From Rikenellaceae bacterium (lineage in GTDB: Bacteria; Bacteroidota; Bacteroidia; Bacteroidales; Rikenellaceae), in the NCBI GenBank assembly GCA_015060165.1, contig SUZC01000003.1:1-64000 (forward strand): DNA of 64,000 nt. The letters run 5' to 3'. The translations under genes were made by a program, and so were the position numbers. Positions 37,169 to 45,514 of this stretch are shown one piece after another; within the stretch, counting starts at the first letter, position 1, and each line of letters starts with the position of its first letter. The notes under the pieces were generated by a model. The model was not told the origin of the DNA. It ran no database searches and was given only the letters and a program-made list of their open reading frames with translations.

Positions 37169-37732
37169 ATGAAAAAGCTATTATTTATGTTGCTTGCTGT
37201 TGCAGCGTTTGCAGGGTGTAGCAAGGAAGATAAGCCTGACAAGCTGGGAATAGAGAGAGGTGTTGCATTCGAAGATTATATTGGTAAGGATATTCCGCCT
37301 GTTCCAGATAATGTAGTTGAGTTGCTTGCACAGTCGCCTTGTTGGGTGACAGAGAAAGTGGAGTATGCCAATGTGGTCGACGGAAACTTTTATATTACAG
37401 ATTTTTCAAAGTCTGGGTGGCTTGGAGTGGACTTCATTGGTTCTGTATATGATATTGATAATGAAGGAATTGTAACTTGGTATTACAATACGGTAGTAAG
37501 ATATCCTTCCACTAACCGGCCTAATATTGAATTTGCTCCTAATCGTAGAATATTTGAAAAAGGGATTTCTAAATCTAATATACTCTATTTTGATGGAGAT
37601 GAGATGGTTTTTACCACACATTGTTTGCAAGCAGGAGAGACCGGAGGACTCACTTTGTATTTTGTTAAGGTAGGAAATAAAGAGATACTTGACGAATGGA
37701 AAGAACAAATTGACAATTATTACAGCGATTAA
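37169..37732 (+). CDS. Small lipoprotein of the repeated family (member 3)
   Basis: 187 aa; lipobox FAGC (Cys17), then SKEDKPDKLGIERGV. The N-terminal 60 residues match member 1 almost residue for residue up to the family Trp (AQSPCW); after it identity drops sharply although the strand pattern (NILYFDGDEMVF) is kept. A conserved 5' end plus promoter with a diverged 3' end points to gene conversion or selection for diversity in the exposed part. Followed by a strong terminator. Confidence 0.75.
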   Translation: MKKLLFMLLAVAAFAGCSKEDKPDKLGIERGVAFEDYIGKDIPPVPDNVVELLAQSPCWVTEKVEYANVVDGNFYITDFSKSGWLGVDFIGSVYDIDNEGIVTWYYNTVVRYPSTNRPNIEFAPNRRIFEKGISKSNILYFDGDEMVFTTHCLQAGETGGLTLYFVKVGNKEILDEWKEQIDNYYSD

Positions 37733-37749
37733 AATTATAGACTGATTGT

Positions 37750-37778
37750 CGCCACCTTTCGGGGTGGCGGTTTTTTTT
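37750..37778 (+). terminator. Terminator after lipoprotein member 3
   Basis: CGCCACC (37750-37756) / GGTGGCG (37763-37769), then T8. Same stem as at 62806 and 59991. Confidence 0.85.
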
Positions 37779-37824
37779 ATGCCTATAATCTTCGATTATC
37801 AATTTTTGTTTCACGAGCGTCGAG

Positions 37825-37855
37825 TTATCAACAAAATCGGAGGTTGTTAACAACC
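37825..37855. promoter_or_regulatory. DnaA-box-like site and 14-bp palindrome upstream of dnaB
   Basis: TTATCAACA (37825-37833) is one base from the DnaA box TTATCCACA. GGTTGTTAACAACC (37842-37855) is a perfect palindrome. A TATTTTTG (37899-37906) could be the dnaB -7. A single near-match to a DnaA box is weak evidence. Confidence 0.3.
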
Positions 37856-38030
37856 ATTCTGTTCATAAATTTTGCTCGGCAAATCGTTGCGGATTGACTA
37901 TTTTTGAGTAAATTTGAAATTTGAAATACCCTGCAATTGCTCGTTTTGTGGTAAAAATGGCATCGAAAAGGGTGTAAATAGCTAATAAATAGCATTTTGT
38001 ATTTACCTTACGAATAATAATTATAAACAT

Positions 38031-39653
38031 ATGGCAAAGGACTATACTCCATCGGCAGCCAACCGCGCTGCGTATGAAAAATTGAGCGAGGCTCCCATCG
38101 TCGGCACCGTTCCACCTCAGGCTGTTGAGCTCGAGGAGGCTGTGCTGGGTGCGTTGATGCTTGAGCGCGACAGCATCATAGCCGTGCAGGAGTATGTCCG
38201 CCCCGAAACCTTCTATACCGAGGAGCACCAGCTTATTTACAAAGCCATCGAGTCGTTGTCGGCCGAGCTGAAGCCCATCGACCTCTACACCGTGACCGAG
38301 CGTCTGCGTTCGCGCAAGGAGCTCAAGAAGGTGGGTGGTGCGGCCTATCTGGCTACCCTCACCCAAAAGGTAGGTTCGGCAGCCAATGTCGAGTTCCACG
38401 CCAAGATTATCGCGCAGAAGTATGTGCAGCGAGAGCTTATTCGTTCGGCTACCGAGATTCAGCGTCGCTCGTACGATGAGGAGCAGGATGTGACCGACCT
38501 TATCGGTTATGCCGAGAGCGAGATCTTCAAGGTGGCCGAGGGTCACGTGAAGCGCTCGGTGCAGAATTCGAAGGATATCCTCGCCCGCGCATTGAAGCAG
38601 ATTGAGGATGCGAGCAAGAATACAAGCGCCTTTGTGGGTGTGCCGTCGGGATTTGTCTCTATCGACCGCGTGACACTCGGCTGGCAGCCCAGCGACCTTA
38701 TCATCATCGCGGCACGTCCGTCGATGGGTAAGACCGCCTTTGTGTTGTCGATGGCGCGCAATATGGCGATCGACCACGAGTCACCCGTAGCGTTCTTCTC
38801 GCTTGAGATGTCCGACGTGCAGCTTATGATGCGACTCATCGTTGCCGAGACGGGATTGAGCGGTAGCGATATCAAGTCGGGCCGACTCACGCCTGAGCAG
38901 TGGCGTCACCTGGAGAGTGCCACCAAACCTTTGGGTACAGCGCCGTTGTATGTCGACGATACGCCGGCCTTGTCGGTCTTTGAGTTCCGCTCGAAGGCCC
39001 GTCGTTTGAAGATTCACAACGATATCAAGATAATCATTATCGACTATTTGCAGCTGATGACCGGCAGCACCGAGTCGAAGGGTAACCGTGAGCAGGAGGT
39101 GGCTTTCATTTCGCGTACGTTGAAGGCCATTGCCAAGGAGTTGAATGTGCCCATCATCGCCCTCTCGCAGCTCAGTCGTGCCACCGAGACTCGTGGTGGC
39201 TCGCACCGTCCGCAACTTTCGGACCTTCGTGAGTCGGGAGCTATCGAGCAGGATGCCGATATCGTGGCATTCATCCACCGCCCTGAGTATTACGGCATCA
39301 ACCTCGACGAGAATGGTATGCCGACAGCAGGTTTGGCCGAGATCCTCATAGCCAAGCACCGTAACGGAGCAGTGACCGATGTGAAACTCCGATTCTTGAA
39401 GGATCAGGCACGTTTTGCCGATATGGATGCCGACGAGAACTCCACTGCGGCCGATCCTATGGGTACGCAGCGTAAGTACAACTACGTGCAGAGTAATATG
39501 CCCGATCCTGATGACGATGGCTCAGGACAGATGGGAGCTATTGGTGGCGGCTTAGGCGCAGCTATGGGTGGCGGCGAGTTTGATCTGGGTATCAATCAAG
39601 GCCCTGCCAATATCGACAAGCAGGCTCCGCTGACCGACGAGGTGCCATTTTAG
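38031..39653 (+). CDS. dnaB: Replicative DNA helicase DnaB
   Basis: 540 aa. Hexameric helicase of the replication fork. N-terminal domain with PPQAVELEEAVLGALMLE, RecA-like core with Walker A ARPSMGKTAF and Walker B IIIDYLQLMTG, and the arginine-finger/switch region KHRNGAVTDVKLRF. The last 60 residues are a Gly/Asp-rich tail. No intein. It is 104 bp upstream of the comM-like gene. Confidence 0.97.
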   Translation: MAKDYTPSAANRAAYEKLSEAPIVGTVPPQAVELEEAVLGALMLERDSIIAVQEYVRPETFYTEEHQLIYKAIESLSAELKPIDLYTVTERLRSRKELKKVGGAAYLATLTQKVGSAANVEFHAKIIAQKYVQRELIRSATEIQRRSYDEEQDVTDLIGYAESEIFKVAEGHVKRSVQNSKDILARALKQIEDASKNTSAFVGVPSGFVSIDRVTLGWQPSDLIIIAARPSMGKTAFVLSMARNMAIDHESPVAFFSLEMSDVQLMMRLIVAETGLSGSDIKSGRLTPEQWRHLESATKPLGTAPLYVDDTPALSVFEFRSKARRLKIHNDIKIIIIDYLQLMTGSTESKGNREQEVAFISRTLKAIAKELNVPIIALSQLSRATETRGGSHRPQLSDLRESGAIEQDADIVAFIHRPEYYGINLDENGMPTAGLAEILIAKHRNGAVTDVKLRFLKDQARFADMDADENSTAADPMGTQRKYNYVQSNMPDPDDDGSGQMGAIGGGLGAAMGGGEFDLGINQGPANIDKQAPLTDEVPF

Positions 39654-39756
39654 GGTTGTGGCCGATTGATTCGATTCGTAGATTTGAAACGATATAATGA
39701 AAACCGACAAGCGAGAGTCGTAAAAATCGCAAAATAGATAGTAAGGAAATAGCAAA

Positions 39757-41289
39757 ATGTTTGTTCGCACTTATACGGGAGCCGTTGCAGGCATCGGGGC
39801 TGTCGGAGTGACAGTCGAGGTGAGCATCACAGGAGGAGGCGCAGGCTTGTTCCTTGTGGGTCTGCCCGACAATGCTGTAAAGGAGAGCGAGCAACGCATA
39901 CGCTCGGCCTACGAGAATTCGGGATTCCGTATGACCCAGCGCAAGTGTGTGGTCAACTTGGCTCCAGCCGATTTGCGTAAGGAGGGGTCGGGATTCGACC
40001 TGCCTATTGCAGTGGCTATTCTGGCTGCTATGCAGCAGGTTATGCCTGAGTCGCTCGACGAGGTGGCCTTTGTGGGCGAATTGTCGCTCGATGGGTCGGT
40101 CAGAGCAGTAAAGGGGGTGTTGCCCATCGTGGCTGAGGCTCGCGAGCGAGGATTCAAACGTATATATGTTCCCGAGGAGAATGCCACCGAGGCTGCTGTG
40201 GTGGATGGCATCGAGGTGTTGCCTGTGGTGTCGTTGCAACAGGTGGCAGCTTCGCTCAATGGCCAGGCCGAGATTGAGCCTATAGAGGCTGTGGTTGCGG
40301 CCGAGCAGGAGCAGAGCGAGTATGCCGAGGATTTTGCCGATGTGAAGGGTCAGGCACACGTCAAGCGTGCATTGGAGATTGCCGCAGCGGGAGGTCATAA
40401 TGTGATTATGATAGGCCCTCCCGGTTCGGGAAAGACTATGTTGGCAAGGCGTATACCTTCGATTTTGCCGCCTATGACGCTCGATGAGGCGTTGGAGACC
40501 ACCAAGATTCACTCTGTGGCAGGTAAGCTGGGTACGCATCGCGGATTGATGAATCATCGTCCGTTCCGGGCCCCACACCATCTGGCGTCGCCTGTGGCGC
40601 TGATTGGCGGAGGTCAGAATCCACAACCCGGCGAGGTGTCGCTGGCACACAATGGAGTGTTGTTTCTCGACGAGATGCCAGAGTTTGGACACTCGGTGCT
40701 GGAGGTGTTACGACAGCCGTTGGAGGATAAACACATCAGTATTGCCCGTGCGCGATATGCGGTGGATTACCCCTCGAATTTCACACTTGTGGCATCGATG
40801 AATCCCTGCCCCTGCGGATATTATAACCACCCCACCAAGGAGTGTACCTGTTCGGCTGCGGCCGTACATCGCTATATGGGCCGAATATCGGGGCCGTTGA
40901 TGGATCGAATCGACCTTCACGTTGAAGTCATTCCTGTGTCGAGGGAGGAGATGTCATCGGAGGTGCCTGCCGAGAGTAGTGCCGAGGTGCGACGTCGTGT
41001 GATGGCGGCTCGCAAGGTGCAGGCCGAGCGATTCCGAGGTACGGGGGTGCATACCAATACGATGATGACATCGGCTATGTTGCGACGTTTTTGTCCGCTA
41101 TCGGCCGAGGTGCGTGCTCTGCTCGATAGGGCGATGGAGCGATTGCAGCTCTCGGCCAGAGCCTACGACCGCATAATCAAGGTGGCTCGTACGATTGCCG
41201 ATTTGGATGGCGCGGAGGATATTGCTCCGTCCCACATATCGGAGGCCATAGGTTATCGCTCGCTCGACCGCGACAGTTGGGGACGATAG
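39757..41289 (+). CDS. comM: YifB/ComM-family magnesium-chelatase-like AAA+ ATPase
   Basis: 510 aa. N-terminal ChlI-like domain (FLVGLPDNAVKESEQRIRSA), AAA+ core with Walker A GPPGSGKTML and Walker B VLFLDEMPEFG, a four-Cys region CPCGYYNHPTKECTC, and a C-terminal Mg-chelatase helical part. ComM in Haemophilus and Vibrio drives branch migration during natural transformation; in other bacteria the role is less clear. Clear orthology to YifB; the symbol is by family. Confidence 0.9.
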   Translation: MFVRTYTGAVAGIGAVGVTVEVSITGGGAGLFLVGLPDNAVKESEQRIRSAYENSGFRMTQRKCVVNLAPADLRKEGSGFDLPIAVAILAAMQQVMPESLDEVAFVGELSLDGSVRAVKGVLPIVAEARERGFKRIYVPEENATEAAVVDGIEVLPVVSLQQVAASLNGQAEIEPIEAVVAAEQEQSEYAEDFADVKGQAHVKRALEIAAAGGHNVIMIGPPGSGKTMLARRIPSILPPMTLDEALETTKIHSVAGKLGTHRGLMNHRPFRAPHHLASPVALIGGGQNPQPGEVSLAHNGVLFLDEMPEFGHSVLEVLRQPLEDKHISIARARYAVDYPSNFTLVASMNPCPCGYYNHPTKECTCSAAAVHRYMGRISGPLMDRIDLHVEVIPVSREEMSSEVPAESSAEVRRRVMAARKVQAERFRGTGVHTNTMMTSAMLRRFCPLSAEVRALLDRAMERLQLSARAYDRIIKVARTIADLDGAEDIAPSHISEAIGYRSLDRDSWGR

Positions 41290-41350
41290 AGAAATTCAAA
41301 ATTAGGTCTTACGACCTTTTTATGATAGGTTAAGAGATAAAGGAAGATAT

Positions 41351-42451
41351 ATGAAACGAGTAATTCTTTCGGGTGGCGGTACGGGAGGCCATATATATCC
41401 CGCAGTTGCCGTTGCCGAAGCATTGAAAAGAAAACATAAAGACAAGGTGGAGATTCTCTTCGTCGGTGCCGAGGGCAAGATGGAGATGGAGAAGATTCCC
41501 GCTTTGGGCTACGATATAGTGGGTCTGCCTGTGGCGGGCTTGCAGCGCCGATTGGATTTGAAGAATCTGCTTGTGCCGTTCAAGGTTGTGAGCAGTGCTA
41601 TGCGTGCCCGCAAGGTCATCCGCGACTTTTCGGCCGATATAGCCGTAGGTTTTGGTGGCTATGCCAGCGCACCCGTGCTGTGGGCTGCACAGCAGATGGG
41701 CGTGCCGACAGTCATTCAGGAGCAGAACTCCTACGCAGGCCTTACCAATAAGTTGCTCTCGCGTTCGGCAAAGCGTATATGTGTGGCCTACGACGATATG
41801 GAGCGTTTCTTTGCTGCCGACAAGATTATCAAGACGGGTAATCCGCTGCGTGGTACATTCTCACGTACGAAGTCGAAGAGCAGCGAGGCTCTGGCATATT
41901 ACTCTCTTCGCGAGGATTTGCCTACGTTGTTGGTTGTGGGCGGCTCGCTCGGTACACGTACGCTGAACGAGATGATGAAACGTTGGGTGGAGCAGCTCGA
42001 TGGCCAGCCCTCGCCCATTCAGATTATCTGGCAGACGGGTAAGTTCTACGAAAAGGAGATGCGTGCCTTCTTCGAGCAACACAAGGTGGAGAACATCTGG
42101 CAGGGGGCTTTCATCGACCGTATGGATTATGCTTACGAAGTGGCCGATGCCGTAATCTCGCGCAGCGGTGCTTGCACTGTATCGGAGCTGTGCCTGGTGG
42201 GTAAGCCGACGATTTTCGTTCCTTCGCCCAATGTGGCCGAGGACCATCAGACCAAGAATGCTATGGCTCTGGTTGAGCGTGATGCTGCCCTTATGGTGCG
42301 CGATGCCGAGGCTGCCGCAAAAGCTATGGCTGTGGCGCAGGAGTTGCTATCGGACAAGGAGCGTCTGGCTCAGTTGAGTCGCAACATCTCGTCGCTCGGT
42401 ATTGCCGATGCGGCCGAGCGTGTAGTGAGGCAGATTGAAAAGGAGTGGTAG
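41351..42451 (+). CDS. murG: UDP-GlcNAc: undecaprenyl-PP-MurNAc-pentapeptide transferase MurG
   Basis: 366 aa GT28 transferase making lipid II from lipid I at the inner face of the membrane. N-terminal GGGTGGHIYPAVAVA loop, GGYASAPVLWAA, and the C-terminal UDP-GlcNAc site ISRSGACTVSEL...NVAEDHQTKNA. Starts the division/wall block murG-murC-ftsQ-ftsA-ftsZ, although a 442-bp repeat-filled gap follows it. Confidence 0.97.
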   Translation: MKRVILSGGGTGGHIYPAVAVAEALKRKHKDKVEILFVGAEGKMEMEKIPALGYDIVGLPVAGLQRRLDLKNLLVPFKVVSSAMRARKVIRDFSADIAVGFGGYASAPVLWAAQQMGVPTVIQEQNSYAGLTNKLLSRSAKRICVAYDDMERFFAADKIIKTGNPLRGTFSRTKSKSSEALAYYSLREDLPTLLVVGGSLGTRTLNEMMKRWVEQLDGQPSPIQIIWQTGKFYEKEMRAFFEQHKVENIWQGAFIDRMDYAYEVADAVISRSGACTVSELCLVGKPTIFVPSPNVAEDHQTKNAMALVERDAALMVRDAEAAAKAMAVAQELLSDKERLAQLSRNISSLGIADAAERVVRQIEKEW

Positions 42452-42477
42452 GCCCTGTTGGGAGATAAGAGATAAAA

Positions 42478-42617
42478 GAGCAAAGAGCAAAGATAGACTT
42501 TGAGGCAAAGAACTGTTCTTAGGTAGGCCCTTAATATAAGGTTGATTCCTACATTTTTACATATATCCTAATACCATCACAAAAAGTAGGTTGATGTAAA
42601 AATGTGGAATGACGGAT
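42478..42617. repeat. MITE-like element, copy 5 (inverted, diverged)
   Basis: In reverse orientation the marks are GGAATGACGG (42606-42615) at the outer end, then the stem ATGTAAAAATGTGG / CCTACATTTTTACAT. The distal end (about 42478) is approximate. A second GGAATGACGG at 42860-42869 may belong to another partial copy. Confidence 0.55.
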
Positions 42618-42637
42618 ATGAAAATAAAAAAACGCAC

Positions 42638-42804
42638 CGATGAATTTTAGGACTCAGGGCAGACGGGGAAATTTCCGTTAAGAAACAGAGACCTTTTGAT
42701 TGCTTCAAAAGTGCGAAGCATCTGTTTTAGGAAATTTCGGTGGCTGACCCCTAAAATTTATCATTGCGCCGCTTTTTGCTCCACTTTTTACGGCTAAAAA
42801 GTGG
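42638..42804. repeat. Large stem-loop region between murG and murC
   Basis: Outer arms AATTTTAGGACTCAG (42643-42657) / CTGACCCCTAAAATT (42744-42758); next GGAAATTTCC (42667-42676) / GGAAATTTC (42730-42738); inner CTTTTGA / TCAAAAG around TTGCT. A separate perfect 10-bp hairpin CCACTTTTTA-CGGC-TAAAAAGTGG follows at 42781-42804. It could be a structured RNA, a processing site or another small mobile element. Confidence 0.55.
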
Positions 42805-42893
42805 TATAAAACATAAAGACTTTGCGACAAAGACTGCTCTTGGGCAGGTATTAAATAATGGGAATGACGGAGATATATAATTTTGAATAAGAT

Positions 42894-44282
42894 ATGACAA
42901 ACAGCTACACCAACATATATTTCCTCGGTATTGGAGGTATCGGAATGAGTGCTTTGGCGCGATACTTCCTGCACGAGGGCCGAAAAGTGGCGGGCTATGA
43001 CCGTACACCCACACCTCTTACCCACGCTTTGGAGCAGGAGGGTGCCGAGGTGTGCTACGACGATGAGGTGGAGAATATCCCTGTGGCGTTTCGTGACCCC
43101 GCAACCACGATGGTTGTCTTTACTCCAGCAGTGCCGAGCGACCATCCGCAGATGTGCTTCTTCCGCGAGGGCGGTTTCCTGATGGAGAAACGCTCGCAGA
43201 TGCTGGGTCACCTCTCCGAAGGGAAGTATGTGATGGCTGTGGCGGGTACTCACGGCAAGACCACAACATCGACCCTTATAGCGTGGCTTAACCACGCCTG
43301 CGACTGCGGTGGCAATGCCTTTTTGGGAGGTATCTCGAAGAATTTCAACGGCAATATGGTTTTGGGCGAGGGTTGTCGTTTGGCGGTTGAGGCCGACGAG
43401 TTCGACCGTTCGTTCCTGCGTCTTAAGCCCGATGTGGCAGTAATTACGGCTGTGGCTGCCGACCACCTCGATATATACGGTACCTACGAGGCTGTGGTCA
43501 AGGCTTTTGGTCAGTTTGCTGCACTTATCAAGCAAGGAGGTCATCTGATTCTGAAAAAGGGTGTCGAGATAACTCTGCCCGGCGAGGGTGTGAGCGTATG
43601 GAGATACAGCTACGATGAGCCTTGCGATTTCTATGCTCGCAATGTGGAGTTGCGCGAGGGCGGATATTACTATTACGATATTGTGACCCCCAGCGGCGTC
43701 ATCGAGCGATGCACGTTGGGTATTCCCGGCTGGGTTAACATCGAGAACTCGGTGGCTGCGGTGGCTTCGATGTGGTGTGCCGCGAAGAGCGAGGGCCGTG
43801 AGATGGACCTCGATTTGTTACGCAAGGCATTGGCCGAATACTCTGGTGTGAAACGCCGTTTCGAGTTTTATATCAACACCCCACGTCAGGTATATATGGA
43901 CGACTATGCACATCACCCCGAGGAGTTGGAGGCGACACTCACTTCGGTGCGAAAAATGTTCCCCGGCCGCAAGGTGACGGCTATTTTCCAGCCCCACCTC
44001 TACACCCGTACCCGTGACCTATATAGAGAGTTTGCCGAGGCGTTGTCGAATGCCGACGATGTGGTACTTGTGCCGATCTATCCTGCTCGTGAGCTGCCCA
44101 TCGAGGGTGTATGCTCCGAGATGATTGGCGAGCTGGTGAAGGCTCCGTGGCAGATGTGCGAGAGAGAGAATTTGGCCGAGTTGTTGGGTGCGGCCGATAC
44201 TGATGTGGTGGTAAGTTTTGGCGCAGGAAATATCGATGCCTATTGCGCTGCCATAGCCGAGCGTTTGCAGGAAAAAGCGTAG
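42894..44282 (+). CDS. murC: UDP-N-acetylmuramate-L-alanine ligase
   Basis: 462 aa. Adds L-Ala to UDP-MurNAc. N-terminal Rossmann-like GIGGIGMSALARYF, ATP loop AGTHGKTTTSTL, central DEFDRSFL and C-terminal DDYAHHPEELEATL. ATG at 42894, 9 bp after a TAATTTTG (42878-42885), which would give an almost leaderless message if used. Close to ftsQ (41 bp). Confidence 0.97.
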   Translation: MTNSYTNIYFLGIGGIGMSALARYFLHEGRKVAGYDRTPTPLTHALEQEGAEVCYDDEVENIPVAFRDPATTMVVFTPAVPSDHPQMCFFREGGFLMEKRSQMLGHLSEGKYVMAVAGTHGKTTTSTLIAWLNHACDCGGNAFLGGISKNFNGNMVLGEGCRLAVEADEFDRSFLRLKPDVAVITAVAADHLDIYGTYEAVVKAFGQFAALIKQGGHLILKKGVEITLPGEGVSVWRYSYDEPCDFYARNVELREGGYYYYDIVTPSGVIERCTLGIPGWVNIENSVAAVASMWCAAKSEGREMDLDLLRKALAEYSGVKRRFEFYINTPRQVYMDDYAHHPEELEATLTSVRKMFPGRKVTAIFQPHLYTRTRDLYREFAEALSNADDVVLVPIYPARELPIEGVCSEMIGELVKAPWQMCERENLAELLGAADTDVVVSFGAGNIDAYCAAIAERLQEKA

Positions 44283-44323
44283 CGAAACAGAGTAGAAAAC
44301 GAGAATATTATCGTAAGAAGTTA

Positions 44324-45418
44324 ATGCACAAAGCTATAAGGATAGTGTTGCTCACCTTGTTGTGGGTCTTTGTAGTGGGTTTTGTGGTGCTGTTCAACAG
44401 CCGAGCAAAGCACCACCGATCGGTCGCGAAGGTACATAGCGTGAGCATCAATATCACCGATAGCCTGCTCGACGAATCGCTCCTCACGAGTGAGGGTGTG
44501 CGTCGTTGGATTGCGCAGAGTAAACTTCAAACCATCGGCCAACCAATCGACAAAGTCGACCTCGCAGCCATTGAACAGGCGATACGTCGCAACGGTTTTG
44601 TGGAGCGTGCGAGTGCTTATGTCACCTACGATGGAGCGTTGCGTATCGATGTGAGCCAGCGCCGTCCGATGCTCCGATTGCTGGTCGACGGGTTCGATTC
44701 GTATGTCACCGAGGATGGTTATCTCTTCACCGCGCCACGTGCGGCATCGGTCTATGTGCCGGTGGTTACGGGTGACTACAAGCCTCCATTGCCTGTGAAA
44801 TATGTGGGTTCGGCCGGGGAGCATATCTCGAAGCTGATAGCCGACTCGGAGCAGCGTATAATGGAGTTGCAGCGTGAGAAAGTGCCTCTGTTCAAGCAGG
44901 ATAAGGTTATCGACGACTCGCTGCGCAACGTGCGCCGAATGCGTACAAGCAAAGGAATTTTCGAGTCGTACGACAATTTCGACAAGCGTGTGGCTCAGTT
45001 GAAGGCCCGCAAGGCGGCTTTGCGCAAGAAGTATCGATATATGATTCGTGAGAACGATAAAAAGATCGATGCAATCACGCTCAAACAGCAAGCAGAGCGC
45101 GACAAGCAAAAAAAGTTGCTCAAAAGGTATGAAGATTTCCTGAAACTCATTAACTTTGTAAAATATATCGAAGATGACCCATTTTGGAGAGCTGAAATTG
45201 TTCAGGTGGTGGCGTCTACGATGACAAGTGGCGATGTGCGACTGGAGTTGATCCCTCGCACAGGTCGTCATATTGTTCAGTTTGGAACGTTGGATAACGC
45301 CGAGGCCAAGCTCGAAAAGTTGCTGTCGTTCTATGAAAAGGGCCTTAAAAACATCGGGTGGGATGTCTATCGCACCATTTCGGTCGAGTATGAGGGTCAA
45401 GTGGTCTGCACCAAGTGA
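44324..45418 (+). CDS. ftsQ: Cell division protein FtsQ
   Basis: 364 aa from ATG 44324; the open frame continues upstream into murC without a sensible start. One N-terminal membrane helix (IRIVLLTLLWVFVVGFVVLF), a POTRA-like domain (VDLAAIEQAIRRNGFVERAS, DVSQRRPMLRLL), then a longer Lys/Arg-rich periplasmic part than in Proteobacteria, with a coiled-coil-like segment (about residues 170-270). Bridges FtsL/FtsB and early division proteins. Identity rests on domain and position between murC and ftsA. Confidence 0.9.
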   Translation: MHKAIRIVLLTLLWVFVVGFVVLFNSRAKHHRSVAKVHSVSINITDSLLDESLLTSEGVRRWIAQSKLQTIGQPIDKVDLAAIEQAIRRNGFVERASAYVTYDGALRIDVSQRRPMLRLLVDGFDSYVTEDGYLFTAPRAASVYVPVVTGDYKPPLPVKYVGSAGEHISKLIADSEQRIMELQREKVPLFKQDKVIDDSLRNVRRMRTSKGIFESYDNFDKRVAQLKARKAALRKKYRYMIRENDKKIDAITLKQQAERDKQKKLLKRYEDFLKLINFVKYIEDDPFWRAEIVQVVASTMTSGDVRLELIPRTGRHIVQFGTLDNAEAKLEKLLSFYEKGLKNIGWDVYRTISVEYEGQVVCTK

Positions 45419-45456
45419 GGCCAGAATGAGAATTAGGCAGTAGCGCAGGCATCGTT

Positions 45457-45494
45457 GGTGTGAGTTAAAGAGAACCGGTGTGAGTTAAAGAGAA
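45457..45494 (+). repeat. 18-bp direct repeat between ftsQ and ftsA
   Basis: GGTGTGAGTTAAAGAGAA at 45457-45474 and again at 45477-45494, 20-bp period. No obvious role; may be slippage-derived. Confidence 0.7.
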
Positions 45495-45514
45495 GAAAAA
45501 CAAGAAAACAAGAT

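Noticed and set aside
37863..38777. 304-aa minus-strand open frame overlapping dnaB
   Set aside because: Overlaps the certain dnaB gene and shows no domain; it is an antisense shadow.
44243..44323. N-terminal extension of ftsQ into murC
   Set aside because: The 27 extra residues are murC sequence read in another frame; ATG 44324 just before the membrane helix is the natural start.
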